This document shows positions 1 to 5,446 of a stretch of 13,351 nucleotides of DNA, piece after piece. The stretch lies in NCBI GenBank assembly GCA_947626205.1, contig CANQRO010000037.1, positions 1 to 13,351 on the forward strand, read 5' to 3'. A model generated the notes under the pieces. That model made no database searches, was not told where the DNA came from, and saw nothing but the letters and a program-made list of their open reading frames with translations. Numbering within the stretch: position 1 is the first letter of the stretch; every line of letters starts with the position of its first letter. Source of the stretch: an uncultured Clostridia bacterium. GTDB lineage: Bacteria; Bacillota; Clostridia; TANB77; CAG-508. A program made the translations under genes and the position numbers.

Positions 1-140
1 CAAGAAATAACATTTCCATTTACATCTGTAATTGTAACTATCGTATTATTAAAACTTGAATGAATATGTGCAGCACCTTTTTCAATATTTTTTCTATTTC
101 TTCTAGGTGTTTTCTTTGCTACAGTTTTTTTATTAGCCAT
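1..140 (-). CDS. rpsK: 30S ribosomal protein S11 (3' end beyond window)
   Basis: S11 sits on the platform of the 30S subunit near the mRNA exit and helps shape the Shine-Dalgarno helix region. The 46 complete codons visible start MANKKTVAKKTPRRNRKNIE and run through a segment containing AHIHSSFNNTIVTITD and GNVIS, the typical S11 N-terminal part; the rest lies beyond the window edge. The ATG at 138-140 follows an AGGAGGT site at 151-157 with about 10 bases spacing. That site overlaps the stop codon of rpsM, so the two are probably translationally coupled. The basic N-terminal tail is normal for the family. Identification is certain; only the C-terminal part cannot be judged. Confidence 0.97.
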   Translation of the reverse strand, partial: MANKKTVAKKTPRRNRKNIEKGAAHIHSSFNNTIVTITDVNGNVIS

Positions 141-156
141 TTGGTTTTATACCTCC

Positions 157-525
157 TTATTTTTTACTTTTACTAACTAATTTTCTTGGACCTTTTCTTG
201 TACGAGCATTAGTTTTTGTTCTTTGTCCTCTTACAGGTAGTCCTTTTCTATGTCTTATTCCTCTATAACATCCAATTTCAGTTAATCTTTTAATATTTAA
301 AGCTACTTCTCTTCTTAGGTCACCTTCTACTTTGTAACGGTCGTCCATAACTTTTCTAATATTATTAACTTCATCGTCAGTTAAGTCTTTAACTCTTGTA
401 TCTGGATTTACCCCAGCTTCTGCAAGTATTTTTCTAGAGCTTGCAACACCTATTCCATAGATATATGTAAGTCCTATTTCTACTCTTTTTTCTCTAGGTA
501 AATCTATTCCTGCTATACGAGCCAT
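157..525 (-). CDS. rpsM: 30S ribosomal protein S13
   Basis: S13 is a head protein of the 30S subunit that touches the P-site tRNA and forms bridges to L5 in the 50S subunit. The 122-residue product begins MARIAGIDLPREKR, carries the helix-hairpin-helix segment around LTYIYGIGVASSRKIL, and ends in the basic tail with GLPVRGQRTKTNARTRKGP that reaches the P site. An in-frame upstream start near 543 would add six residues and would destroy the GGAGGTG ribosome binding site at 535-541; the ATG at 523-525 fits that site and the family N-terminus. It lies 193 bases downstream of rpmJ, an unusually long gap for this pair, and is coupled to rpsK. Confidence 0.97.
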   Translation of the reverse strand: MARIAGIDLPREKRVEIGLTYIYGIGVASSRKILAEAGVNPDTRVKDLTDDEVNNIRKVMDDRYKVEGDLRREVALNIKRLTEIGCYRGIRHRKGLPVRGQRTKTNARTRKGPRKLVSKSKK

Positions 526-550
526 AAAATTTAGCACCTCCATGTTTATT

Positions 551-578
551 TTTATAATATCTAAATTAATACTATCAA
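551..578 (-). promoter_or_regulatory. possible sigma-A promoter for rpsM-rpsK
   Basis: On the minus strand TTGATA (573-578) is followed after 16 bases by TATAAA (551-556), each one mismatch from consensus. Transcription would start near 544, leaving only about 20 bases before the rpsM start, including the GGAGGTG site. The region is very AT-rich, so chance matches are likely. It is a reasonable but unproven second entry point for the alpha-operon genes. Confidence 0.35.
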
Positions 579-594
579 TATTCTAATGAAATGT

Positions 595-690
595 ATTTAT
601 TATTTCTAATAAATAGTGTTTAAAATATTTATAGTATAAAATGTATATAAACACAAAACTATATTTCAGCCGCTCTAATAGTTTTGTGTT
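595..690 (-). other. structured rpmJ-rpsM spacer with two hairpins
   Basis: The arms 650-662 and 678-690 are perfect 13-base inverted repeats around a 15-base loop (663-677). A second smaller dyad has 7-base arms at 595-601 and 608-614. On the minus strand the large hairpin is followed by a mixed U/A stretch rather than a clean U-run, so it is a weak terminator or attenuator candidate. It could equally be an RNA protein-binding leader for rpsM, since ribosomal protein genes are often controlled by such leaders; that is inference. The 193-base spacer holds no open frame that I recognise. Confidence 0.5.
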
Positions 691-718
691 AATATCAAAA
701 ATAAGTAATTTAAAAAAA

Positions 719-832
719 TTATCCTTGTCTTTGCTTATGTTTTGGATTTTCGCAAATAACTCTTATTTTTCCTTTTCTTTTTATAACTTTGCATTTTTCA
801 CACATTGGTTTTACTGATGGTCTTACTTTCAC
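719..832 (-). CDS. rpmJ: 50S ribosomal protein L36, zinc-binding form
   Basis: L36 is the smallest protein of the large subunit and packs against 23S rRNA. The 37-residue product starts (M)KVRPSVKPMCEKCKVI and ends in CENPKHKQRQG. It holds the zinc ligands C11, C14, C27 and H32, so this is the zinc-containing form rather than the zinc-free paralogue made under zinc starvation. The start is GTG at 830-832, seven bases downstream of AGGAGGTG at 840-847; no in-frame ATG fits. It follows infA at 63 bases, the standard neighbour. The basic, cysteine-containing sequence leaves no real alternative. Confidence 0.95.
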   Translation of the reverse strand: MKVRPSVKPMCEKCKVIKRKGKIRVICENPKHKQRQG

Positions 833-895
833 TATAATACACCTCCTGTAATTTTAAAAATACTTGGGTTAATATATGCTAAAAATAGATTTTTT

Positions 896-1114
896 CTATT
901 TTGCTCTCCATGTAATTCTTCCTCTAGATAAATCATATGGTGATAACTCCACCTTAACTTTATCTCCTGGTAAGATCTTAATATAATTCATTCTAAGTTT
1001 TCCAGAAATATGGGCCAATATTTGATGTCCATTTTCTAACTCAACTTTAAAATTAGTATTTGGTAAGGTTTCAACAACCGTTCCTTCTACTTCAATAATG
1101 TCTTCTTTTGCCAA
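896..1114 (-). CDS. infA: translation initiation factor IF-1, TTG start
   Basis: IF-1 binds the A site of the 30S subunit during initiation and works with IF-2 and IF-3. With the TTG start at 1112-1114 the product is 72 residues beginning MAKEDIIEVEGTVVE, exactly the family length and N-terminus. The single OB fold is recognisable from FKVELENGHQILAHISGKLR and the closing SPYDLSRGRITWR. A GTG three codons upstream (1121-1123) overlaps the AAGGAG site at 1123-1128 and cannot use it, whereas the TTG lies eight bases downstream. The gene is 57 bases after map and has its own promoter in the map end. A 7-bp AT dyad (882-888 with 896-902) spans the stop codon and may be a weak processing or termination structure. 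Confidence 0.95.
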   Translation of the reverse strand: MAKEDIIEVEGTVVETLPNTNFKVELENGHQILAHISGKLRMNYIKILPGDKVKVELSPYDLSRGRITWRAK

Positions 1115-1157
1115 TTTTTTCACTCCTTAAAAACTTTTTTAAATAATTAGCTTATAT

Positions 1158-1186
1158 AGTATATACCATTTTTAAATAATTGTCAA
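1158..1186 (-). promoter_or_regulatory. sigma-A promoter for infA, inside the map 3' end
   Basis: On the minus strand a perfect TTGACA (1181-1186) is followed after exactly 17 bases by TATACT (1158-1163), one mismatch from TATAAT. The -35 box lies in the last codons of map and the spacer covers its stop codon. Transcription would start near 1151, giving a leader of about 37 bases to the TTG of infA. Correct boxes at the ideal spacing make this one of the best promoters in the window. Confidence 0.72.
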
Positions 1187-1942
1187 TATTTCTGGCTGTT
1201 TTTCTGTAATTAATATTGTATTTTCATAATGTGCAGATAAACTTGCATCTTCTGTAATAATTGTCCAACCATCTTCTAATTCTAAAATATCTGGTTTTCC
1301 CTCTATTACCATAGGTTCTATTGCTAAAGTCATACCAGGTTCCAACTTTATTCCTTTGCCGCCTTTACCATAATTAGGAATTCCTGGATCTTCATGCATG
1401 CTTCTTCCAATACCATGGCCTTGAAATTCTCTTACAACACTGTAACCATTTTTTTCTACAAATTCTCCTATTGCATGGCTTATATCACCAATTCTATTTC
1501 CAGCTATAGCATACTTAATTCCTTCAAAAAATGCTTGTTTTGTAATTTCAACTAGACGTCTTGCATTTGCACTTACATTTCCTACAAAATGTGTTCTTGC
1601 AGCATCCCCATTAAATCCATCTTTTGCAACTACTAAATCTATGCTTATAATATCTCCTTCTTTTAAATGTACTCTACCAGATGGAATTCCATGAATAACT
1701 TCATCATTAATAGAAGCACAAATAGAACCAGGAAAAGGAGCAATTCCTTTTTCATAACTTGGATACCCCTTTTCTGCTGGAATTCCTCCATTTTCTCTAA
1801 TTACTCTTTCTGCAATCTTATCTAATTCTAATGTAGTTATTCCTGGTTTAATTGCTTCTTCAATTTTCTTATGTACTAATGCCGTTATACGACAAGCTTC
1901 ACGCATTTTTTCTATTTCTCTTTTTGATTTAATTTCTACCAA
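1172..1942 (-). CDS. map: type I methionine aminopeptidase, TTG start
   Basis: This enzyme removes the initiator methionine from nascent proteins at the ribosome exit. The 256-residue product has the short type I pita-bread fold. Expected residues are present: H84 in EVIHGIPS, metal ligands D102 (SIDLVV), D113 (NGDAA), H176 (GHGIGR), E209 (AIEPM) and E240 (HYENT). There is no N-terminal zinc-finger extension. The start is TTG at 1940-1942; AAAGGAG eight bases upstream lies inside the end of adk, and only two bases separate the adk stop from this TTG, so translation is coupled. adk-map is the usual pairing next to secY in Gram-positive bacteria. Length and motifs are complete. Confidence 0.96.
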   Translation of the reverse strand: MVEIKSKREIEKMREACRITALVHKKIEEAIKPGITTLELDKIAERVIRENGGIPAEKGYPSYEKGIAPFPGSICASINDEVIHGIPSGRVHLKEGDIISIDLVVAKDGFNGDAARTHFVGNVSANARRLVEITKQAFFEGIKYAIAGNRIGDISHAIGEFVEKNGYSVVREFQGHGIGRSMHEDPGIPNYGKGGKGIKLEPGMTLAIEPMVIEGKPDILELEDGWTIITEDASLSAHYENTILITEKQPEILTII

Positions 1943-1944
1943 GT

Positions 1945-2613
1945 CTATTTCTCCTTTATATAATCAATTACCTCTTTTGCAACATCTGTACCTAAATGGT
2001 TAGTTCTCGAACTTACTTCTTCTGTTTTTAAAACTCCTCTTTTTTCATAATATTCTACTAATGGACTGGTTTGTTCATCATATATAGCAAGTCTTTGACG
2101 AATAGCCTCTTCGCTTTTATCATCTTCACGTTGTACTAACTCTGAACCACATTTATCGCAAATTCCCTCTTTTTTAGGAGGATTCATGATTAAATTATAT
2201 GTTGTTTTGCAAGCTTGGTTTGAGCATACTCTTCTTGTTAAAATTCTTTCAATAATTTCATCTCTTGGTGTAGTTAAATTAACTACTAAGTCTATTTTAT
2301 TTCCACTTTCAGCTAAAATTTCATCTAATTTTTCAGCTTGAGCAATAGTTCTTGGAAATCCATCTAGTATTGCTCCATTTTTTGCATCATCTTCACTTAA
2401 TCTTTTACTTACCATTGGCACAGTAATTTCATCTGGTACAAGTTGTCCTTTGGTTATATATTCGTTTGCTTTTTTTCCTAATTCAGTTTCTTCTTTTATA
2501 TTTTTACGAAAAATATCTCCTGTTGATATTTGTGGAATTCCTAATTGTTCACTTAATATTCCTGCTACAGTTCCCTTTCCTGTTCCTTGAGCTCCTAACA
2601 TAATAATATTCAT
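1945..2613 (-). CDS. adk: adenylate kinase, four-cysteine (zinc) LID type
   Basis: Adenylate kinase interconverts ATP plus AMP and two ADP in the cytosol. The 222-residue product begins MNIIMLGAQGTGKGT, with the P-loop at residues 7-15. It also shows the AMP-binding segment STGDIFR (30-36) and DGFPRT (84-89), then a long LID. The LID carries four cysteines, C130, C135, C152 and C155, expected to bind a structural zinc as in Gram-positive enzymes; the first pair is spaced C-X4-C instead of the usual C-X2-C. The ATG at 2611-2613 is chosen over an in-frame TTG at 2622 because AAAGGAG (2624-2630) is ten bases from the ATG but one base from the TTG. It has its own promoter and is coupled to map. 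Confidence 0.96.
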   Translation of the reverse strand: MNIIMLGAQGTGKGTVAGILSEQLGIPQISTGDIFRKNIKEETELGKKANEYITKGQLVPDEITVPMVSKRLSEDDAKNGAILDGFPRTIAQAEKLDEILAESGNKIDLVVNLTTPRDEIIERILTRRVCSNQACKTTYNLIMNPPKKEGICDKCGSELVQREDDKSEEAIRQRLAIYDEQTSPLVEYYEKRGVLKTEEVSSRTNHLGTDVAKEVIDYIKEK

Positions 2614-2641
2614 ACTTTTCAAACTCCTTTTTCACTTTTTT

Positions 2642-2654
2642 GCTGTAAAACAGC
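2642..2654 (-). promoter_or_regulatory. 5'-terminal hairpin of the adk mRNA
   Basis: GCTGT (2642-2646) and ACAGC (2650-2654) form a perfect five-base dyad around a three-base loop. If the adk promoter is placed correctly, the hairpin begins within one or two bases of the transcript start and ends 11 bases before the AAAGGAG site. Stem-loops at the very 5' end stabilise mRNAs in Gram-positive bacteria; that role here is inferred. Confidence 0.4.
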
Positions 2655-2661
2655 CATATAT

Positions 2662-2690
2662 AATATACCTCTTTTTTCCAAAATATTCAA
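2662..2690 (-). promoter_or_regulatory. sigma-A promoter for adk-map
   Basis: On the minus strand TTGAAT (2685-2690) and TATATT (2662-2667) are separated by 17 bases. The -10 has one mismatch and the -35 two. The predicted start near 2655 leaves about 41 bases to the adk ATG. A promoter is expected here because a strong terminator after secY and the intervening gene unit cut adk off from the upstream ribosomal transcript. Confidence 0.55.
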
Positions 2691-2716
2691 CTGTTTTAAA
2701 AAGATTTTTTTACAAT

Positions 2717-2750
2717 AATAGAAACCAACTCTTACGAGTTGGTTTCTATT
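2717..2750 (-). terminator. 15-bp hairpin closing the inserted membrane gene
   Basis: The arms 2717-2731 and 2736-2750 are perfect 15-base inverted repeats with a four-base loop. The TAA stop of the membrane protein gene (2732-2734) lies in the loop and its last five codons (I-E-T-N-S) form the upstream arm. The 3' arm is U-rich and continues as a short AU stretch rather than a strong U-run, so termination may be partial. It separates the inserted gene from the adk promoter. Confidence 0.55.
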
Positions 2751-3295
2751 GTTTTAGGCTTAGCCGCCCTTTTTTGGGAAAACTTTTTGTGTAGGAAAGA
2801 CATTATAAGAAAAATGAGTGATATCACACATAATGTAATGACTGTGCAAATCCATTCAGGTATTCTATCTCCGAAAGATGTTCTTTGTACGAAGTCAATA
2901 AGAGCATCCTTCGAATTTAGATCCGGATTTGAATCAATAAATTCGAAATTTTCATCAAAATTTAAATGAATCGTAATTGGGAAGCCATCTCCCTTTTCTT
3001 TACTATATTTGACTTTACAAATATAGCCCGCTTCGTTATGTGATACCTCATATTCATACACATATCCTAATGCATTTCGAAAATTATACAACCCATTATT
3101 TTCTTTGATTTCTTGGGCTATTTGTTTCAAATCCTCATACATATTAGTGTAATGTTCTATTTTTTCTTCCTTTATATTAGGGAAAAAAATATTTACCATC
3201 ACACATGCTACAATAACTAATATAATACAGTATAAATTCGGATGACTTAATACTATATCATATAAATACTTTCTTTCCTTCCGTTCTTTTTCCAT
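2732..3295 (-). CDS. unrecognised two-helix membrane protein, 187 aa
   Basis: I do not recognise this protein. The N-terminus is charged (MEKERKERKYLYD), followed by a hydrophobic helix at about residues 21-39, a polar region at about 40-147, a second helix at about 148-168, and a basic tail (HKKFSQKRAAKPK). Positive charge at both ends predicts that both termini are cytoplasmic and the roughly 108-residue middle is outside. That part starts with a helical charged stretch (IKEEKIEHYTNMYEDLKQIAQEIKENN) split here only by prediction, then aromatic, beta-like sequence. No catalytic motif or signal peptidase site is visible. The ATG at 3293-3295 has AAGGAG seven bases upstream. Codons ending in C or G look more frequent than in the neighbours. 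It sits between secY and adk, normally adjacent genes, with its own promoter and closing hairpin. Function unknown. Confidence 0.8.
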   Translation of the reverse strand: MEKERKERKYLYDIVLSHPNLYCIILVIVACVMVNIFFPNIKEEKIEHYTNMYEDLKQIAQEIKENNGLYNFRNALGYVYEYEVSHNEAGYICKVKYSKEKGDGFPITIHLNFDENFEFIDSNPDLNSKDALIDFVQRTSFGDRIPEWICTVITLCVISLIFLIMSFLHKKFSQKRAAKPKTIETNS

Positions 3296-3301
3296 TTTTT
3301 C

Positions 3302-3356
3302 TCTCCTTCTAATTTTTTCTTTTTAGTGCCTCTATGTCAACCTGCAAGCAGGAGAA
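3302..3356 (-). promoter_or_regulatory. possible RBS-masking leader of the membrane gene
   Basis: The Shine-Dalgarno stretch AGGAGA (3302-3307 on the minus strand) is fully complementary to TCTCCT in the leader (3350-3355). Part of that leader segment can instead pair locally as the hairpin CCTGC-TT-GCAGG (3341-3352). The two pairings share 3350-3352 and exclude each other, so a switch between an open and a masked ribosome binding site is possible. Six base pairs is a short match, and this is a hypothesis only. Confidence 0.25.
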
Positions 3357-3363
3357 TTTTTAC

Positions 3364-3378
3364 TCTAGAATTTCTAGA
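3364..3378 (-). promoter_or_regulatory. perfect dyad at the predicted +1 of the membrane gene
   Basis: TCTAGAA and TTCTAGA are inverted repeats separated by one base. The dyad begins about seven bases downstream of the -10 box, at or next to the predicted transcription start. It could be an operator for a repressor or a small hairpin at the mRNA 5' end. It does not match an operator that I can name. Confidence 0.4.
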
Positions 3379-3385
3379 TATATAT

Positions 3386-3414
3386 ATTATATCTCTTTTT
3401 TATGTTAATGTCAA
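3386..3414 (-). promoter_or_regulatory. perfect consensus sigma-A promoter for the membrane gene
   Basis: On the minus strand TTGACA (3409-3414) and TATAAT (3386-3391) are separated by exactly 17 bases, a full consensus match. The start would be near 3379, leaving a leader of about 84 bases. An unregulated promoter this good should be strong, so the gene is either well transcribed or held down by a repressor or its leader. Confidence 0.8.
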
Positions 3415-3560
3415 ATTAAATACTACTCTTACTTAGCCTTCATACGAATAAAATCTACAATACAAGATAATATTTTAGTTTAAATTACAATTATGGATAA
3501 AAAATATTGTGATTTAATCTTATGATATAACAAAAATTTTTGCTCTTTGCTTTGATATCA
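3415..3560. other. AT-rich spacer with no gene seen
   Basis: This is the remainder of the 304-base gap between secY and the membrane gene (3296-3599), the only gene-free stretch over 300 bases. I see no convincing open frame, RNA gene or further promoter. A 12-base perfect AT palindrome at 3531-3542 lies next to the terminator and could be chance in such sequence. Confidence 0.6.
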
Positions 3561-3588
3561 AAAAAGCGATGCAAACGCATCGCTTTTT
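3561..3588 (-). terminator. strong rho-independent terminator after secY
   Basis: The arms 3561-3572 and 3577-3588 pair over 12 bases with a four-base loop. The core GCGATGC/GCATCGC is GC-rich for this genome, and a run of Ts follows on the minus strand. It lies 11 bases after the secY stop codon and should end the S10-spc transcript. The flanking A and T runs would also let it work in the other direction, but no plus-strand gene approaches it. Confidence 0.9.
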
Positions 3589-3599
3589 ACTTAAATTCT

Positions 3600-4919
3600 T
3601 TATTGTAAGAATCCTTTGTAATGTCTCATCATTAATAAAGATTCTAATTGTTGTACTGTTTCTAGTGCTACTCCAACTACGATTAATATTGAAGTTCCTC
3701 CAAATGCAATATTTAATCCTGTAAACCTCAATAGCATTGGTATGATAGCAATTAAACTTAAGAAAAATCCTCCAAACCATGTAATTTTTGATATTACAGA
3801 AGATAAATAATCTGTTGTAGGTTTTCCAGCTCTTATTCCTGGAATGAAACCACCATTTCTCTTAATATTATTTGATACCTCTGCTGGGTTAAATGTTGCA
3901 TATGTATAGAAGAATGTAAATCCTACTATTAATAATAAGTATACAAGTGCATTAGCAATAGTATAACCTATTGGAACATTTGAAGTTGATGTTGCAATTG
4001 AAAATTTATATACTCCAGCCCAAAATCCAGTTTCTGTAGCAATATCCTTTATAAATATTTGTATTATCATTGCTGGAAATGTCATAAATGATGAAGCAAA
4101 TATAACTGGCATTACACCTGCCATGGCAAGTTTTAATGGAATATGTGTATTTTGTGCTCCTACCATTTTTCTTCCTACTACTTTTTTAGAATATTGTACT
4201 GGAACTCTTCTTTCAGCAGTTTGAACAAATACTACACCAGCAACTAATATAATAGCTCCTATTATAATACCAAGTGCTATTAATAATCCAGTTGTACTAA
4301 ATGTTCCACCTGCAAATATTAAATTCCATAATGTTACTGTTACTCCTGGCAAGCTTGAAATTATACCTATAAAGATAATTATAGAAATTCCATTTCCTAC
4401 ACCTTTATTAGTAATTTGTTCTCCAAGCCACATTAGAAGTGCTGTACCTGCTACTAATGAAAGTACAACAATAAATCCAGTTAAAAATCCAGGATTTATA
4501 AATACTCCTGAAGATTGATATGATAAATAGATTCCTAATGCTTCTACAATTGCAAGCACAATTGTTAAATATTTAGTATATCTATTCATTTTTTGTCTTC
4601 CTTCTTCTCCACCTTCTTTTGCTAAACGTTCCAAAGCAGGAATTACCATTCCTAATAATTGAATTACAATGGATGCCGTAATATATGGGCTAATTGTCAT
4701 AGCAAAAACAGAAAATCTTGAAAAAGCTCCACCTGAAATAATATTAATTAATCCTCCAATTCCATTTGTTGATTGCATTGCTTCGTTTAATGCAAATGTA
4801 TCAACTCCTGGAACAGTTATAAAACATCCTAGTCTAAAAATTACAATTAATACTAAAGTATATAATAGTTTCTTTCTAACTTCTGGAGTTTTAAAGGCAT
4901 TTTTTATTGTCTTAAACAA
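3600..4919 (-). CDS. secY: preprotein translocase channel subunit SecY, TTG start
   Basis: SecY is the central pore of the SecYEG translocon that moves proteins across and into the cytoplasmic membrane. The 439-residue product starts with a short basic segment (MFKTIKNAFKTPEVRKK) and shows the ten expected membrane helices. Recognisable family features include the first helix and plug region (FRLGCFITVPGVD), the loop with AERRVPVQYSKK, and the late cytoplasmic loop with NGGFIPGIRAGKPT. The start is TTG at 4917-4919, directly abutting the rplO stop codon; GAGGTG at the end of rplO provides the binding site at about seven bases, so the pair is coupled. A strong terminator follows at once, unlike the usual secY-adk continuity. 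Confidence 0.97.
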   Translation of the reverse strand: MFKTIKNAFKTPEVRKKLLYTLVLIVIFRLGCFITVPGVDTFALNEAMQSTNGIGGLINIISGGAFSRFSVFAMTISPYITASIVIQLLGMVIPALERLAKEGGEEGRQKMNRYTKYLTIVLAIVEALGIYLSYQSSGVFINPGFLTGFIVVLSLVAGTALLMWLGEQITNKGVGNGISIIIFIGIISSLPGVTVTLWNLIFAGGTFSTTGLLIALGIIIGAIILVAGVVFVQTAERRVPVQYSKKVVGRKMVGAQNTHIPLKLAMAGVMPVIFASSFMTFPAMIIQIFIKDIATETGFWAGVYKFSIATSTSNVPIGYTIANALVYLLLIVGFTFFYTYATFNPAEVSNNIKRNGGFIPGIRAGKPTTDYLSSVISKITWFGGFFLSLIAIIPMLLRFTGLNIAFGGTSILIVVGVALETVQQLESLLMMRHYKGFLQ

Positions 4920-5354
4920 TTAAATCACCTCTGTCTTTCCACCTGCAGCTTCGATTTTTTCTTTTGCTGCTTTTGTAAATCTTTTAGCTTTTACAGTTAG
5001 TTTTTTATCTAAGCTTCCTGTTGCAACTATAACAATACCATCTTTTACTTTAGAAATAATTCCTTCACTTAATAAAGTTTCTGCTGTTACTTCTTCTGCT
5101 TTAGATTTATTAAGCATTGTTAATGTTACTTCCATATAGTCTTTTGCAAAGATATTCTTAAATCCTCTTTTTGGTAATCTTCTATATAATGGTGTTTGGC
5201 CACCTTCAAATCCTCTTCTTACTCCGCCGCCTGATCTAGCTTTTTGACCTTTATGTCCTTTACCAGAAGTTTTTCCAAGACCTGAACCAACTCCACGACC
5301 AACTCTTCTTCTTGTAACTTTTTCTACATTAGGACTTAATGTGTCTAATTTCAT
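4920..5354 (-). CDS. rplO: 50S ribosomal protein L15
   Basis: L15 is an early-to-middle assembly protein of the large subunit that threads between 23S rRNA domains. The 144-residue product starts MKLDTLSP and has the long glycine and arginine-rich extension with GRGVGSGLGKTSGKGHKGQK, then SGGGVRRGFEGGQTPLYRRL, all typical. A GTG at 5364-5366 would add four residues but lies inside the AAGGAGGTG site at 5364-5372, so the ATG at 5352-5354 is the start. The usual upstream neighbour rpmD is absent; a 116-base palindromic spacer separates it from rpsE. It is coupled to secY without any gap. Confidence 0.97.
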   Translation of the reverse strand: MKLDTLSPNVEKVTRRRVGRGVGSGLGKTSGKGHKGQKARSGGGVRRGFEGGQTPLYRRLPKRGFKNIFAKDYMEVTLTMLNKSKAEEVTAETLLSEGIISKVKDGIVIVATGSLDKKLTVKAKRFTKAAKEKIEAAGGKTEVI

Positions 5355-5375
5355 GTGAATGCGCACCTCCTTAAT

Positions 5376-5446
5376 ATTAATGAATAGTTAATAGTGAATA
5401 GTGAACAATTATTCATTATTAATTATTCATTATTCGTTATTCATTC
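5376..5446. repeat. imperfect palindromic AT repeat in place of rpmD
   Basis: The stretch alternates units such as GAATAGTGAATAGTGAA on the left (about 5381-5406) with ATTCATTATT-type units on the right (about 5411-5446), centred near 5408. The reverse complement of the left half matches the right half with several transition-type differences, so the RNA could fold into a long hairpin tolerant of G-U pairs. Internal short tandem units (TATTCAT and relatives) suggest growth by slippage, or a small dispersed element. It contains no L30-like frame. Confidence 0.6.

Noticed and set aside
3312..3340. Second TTGACA upstream of the membrane gene as a promoter
   Set aside because: The box at 3335-3340 is perfect but the matching -10 (AAAAAT) is poor, and transcription would start inside the ribosome binding site.
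3334..3408. Plus-strand 24-codon frame in the secY-side gap
   Set aside because: No binding site precedes the ATG and the peptide shows no pattern; it is likely chance.
3520..3780. Minus-strand open frame overlapping the secY end
   Set aside because: It is out of frame with secY, spans the terminator, and has no binding site or recognisable sequence.
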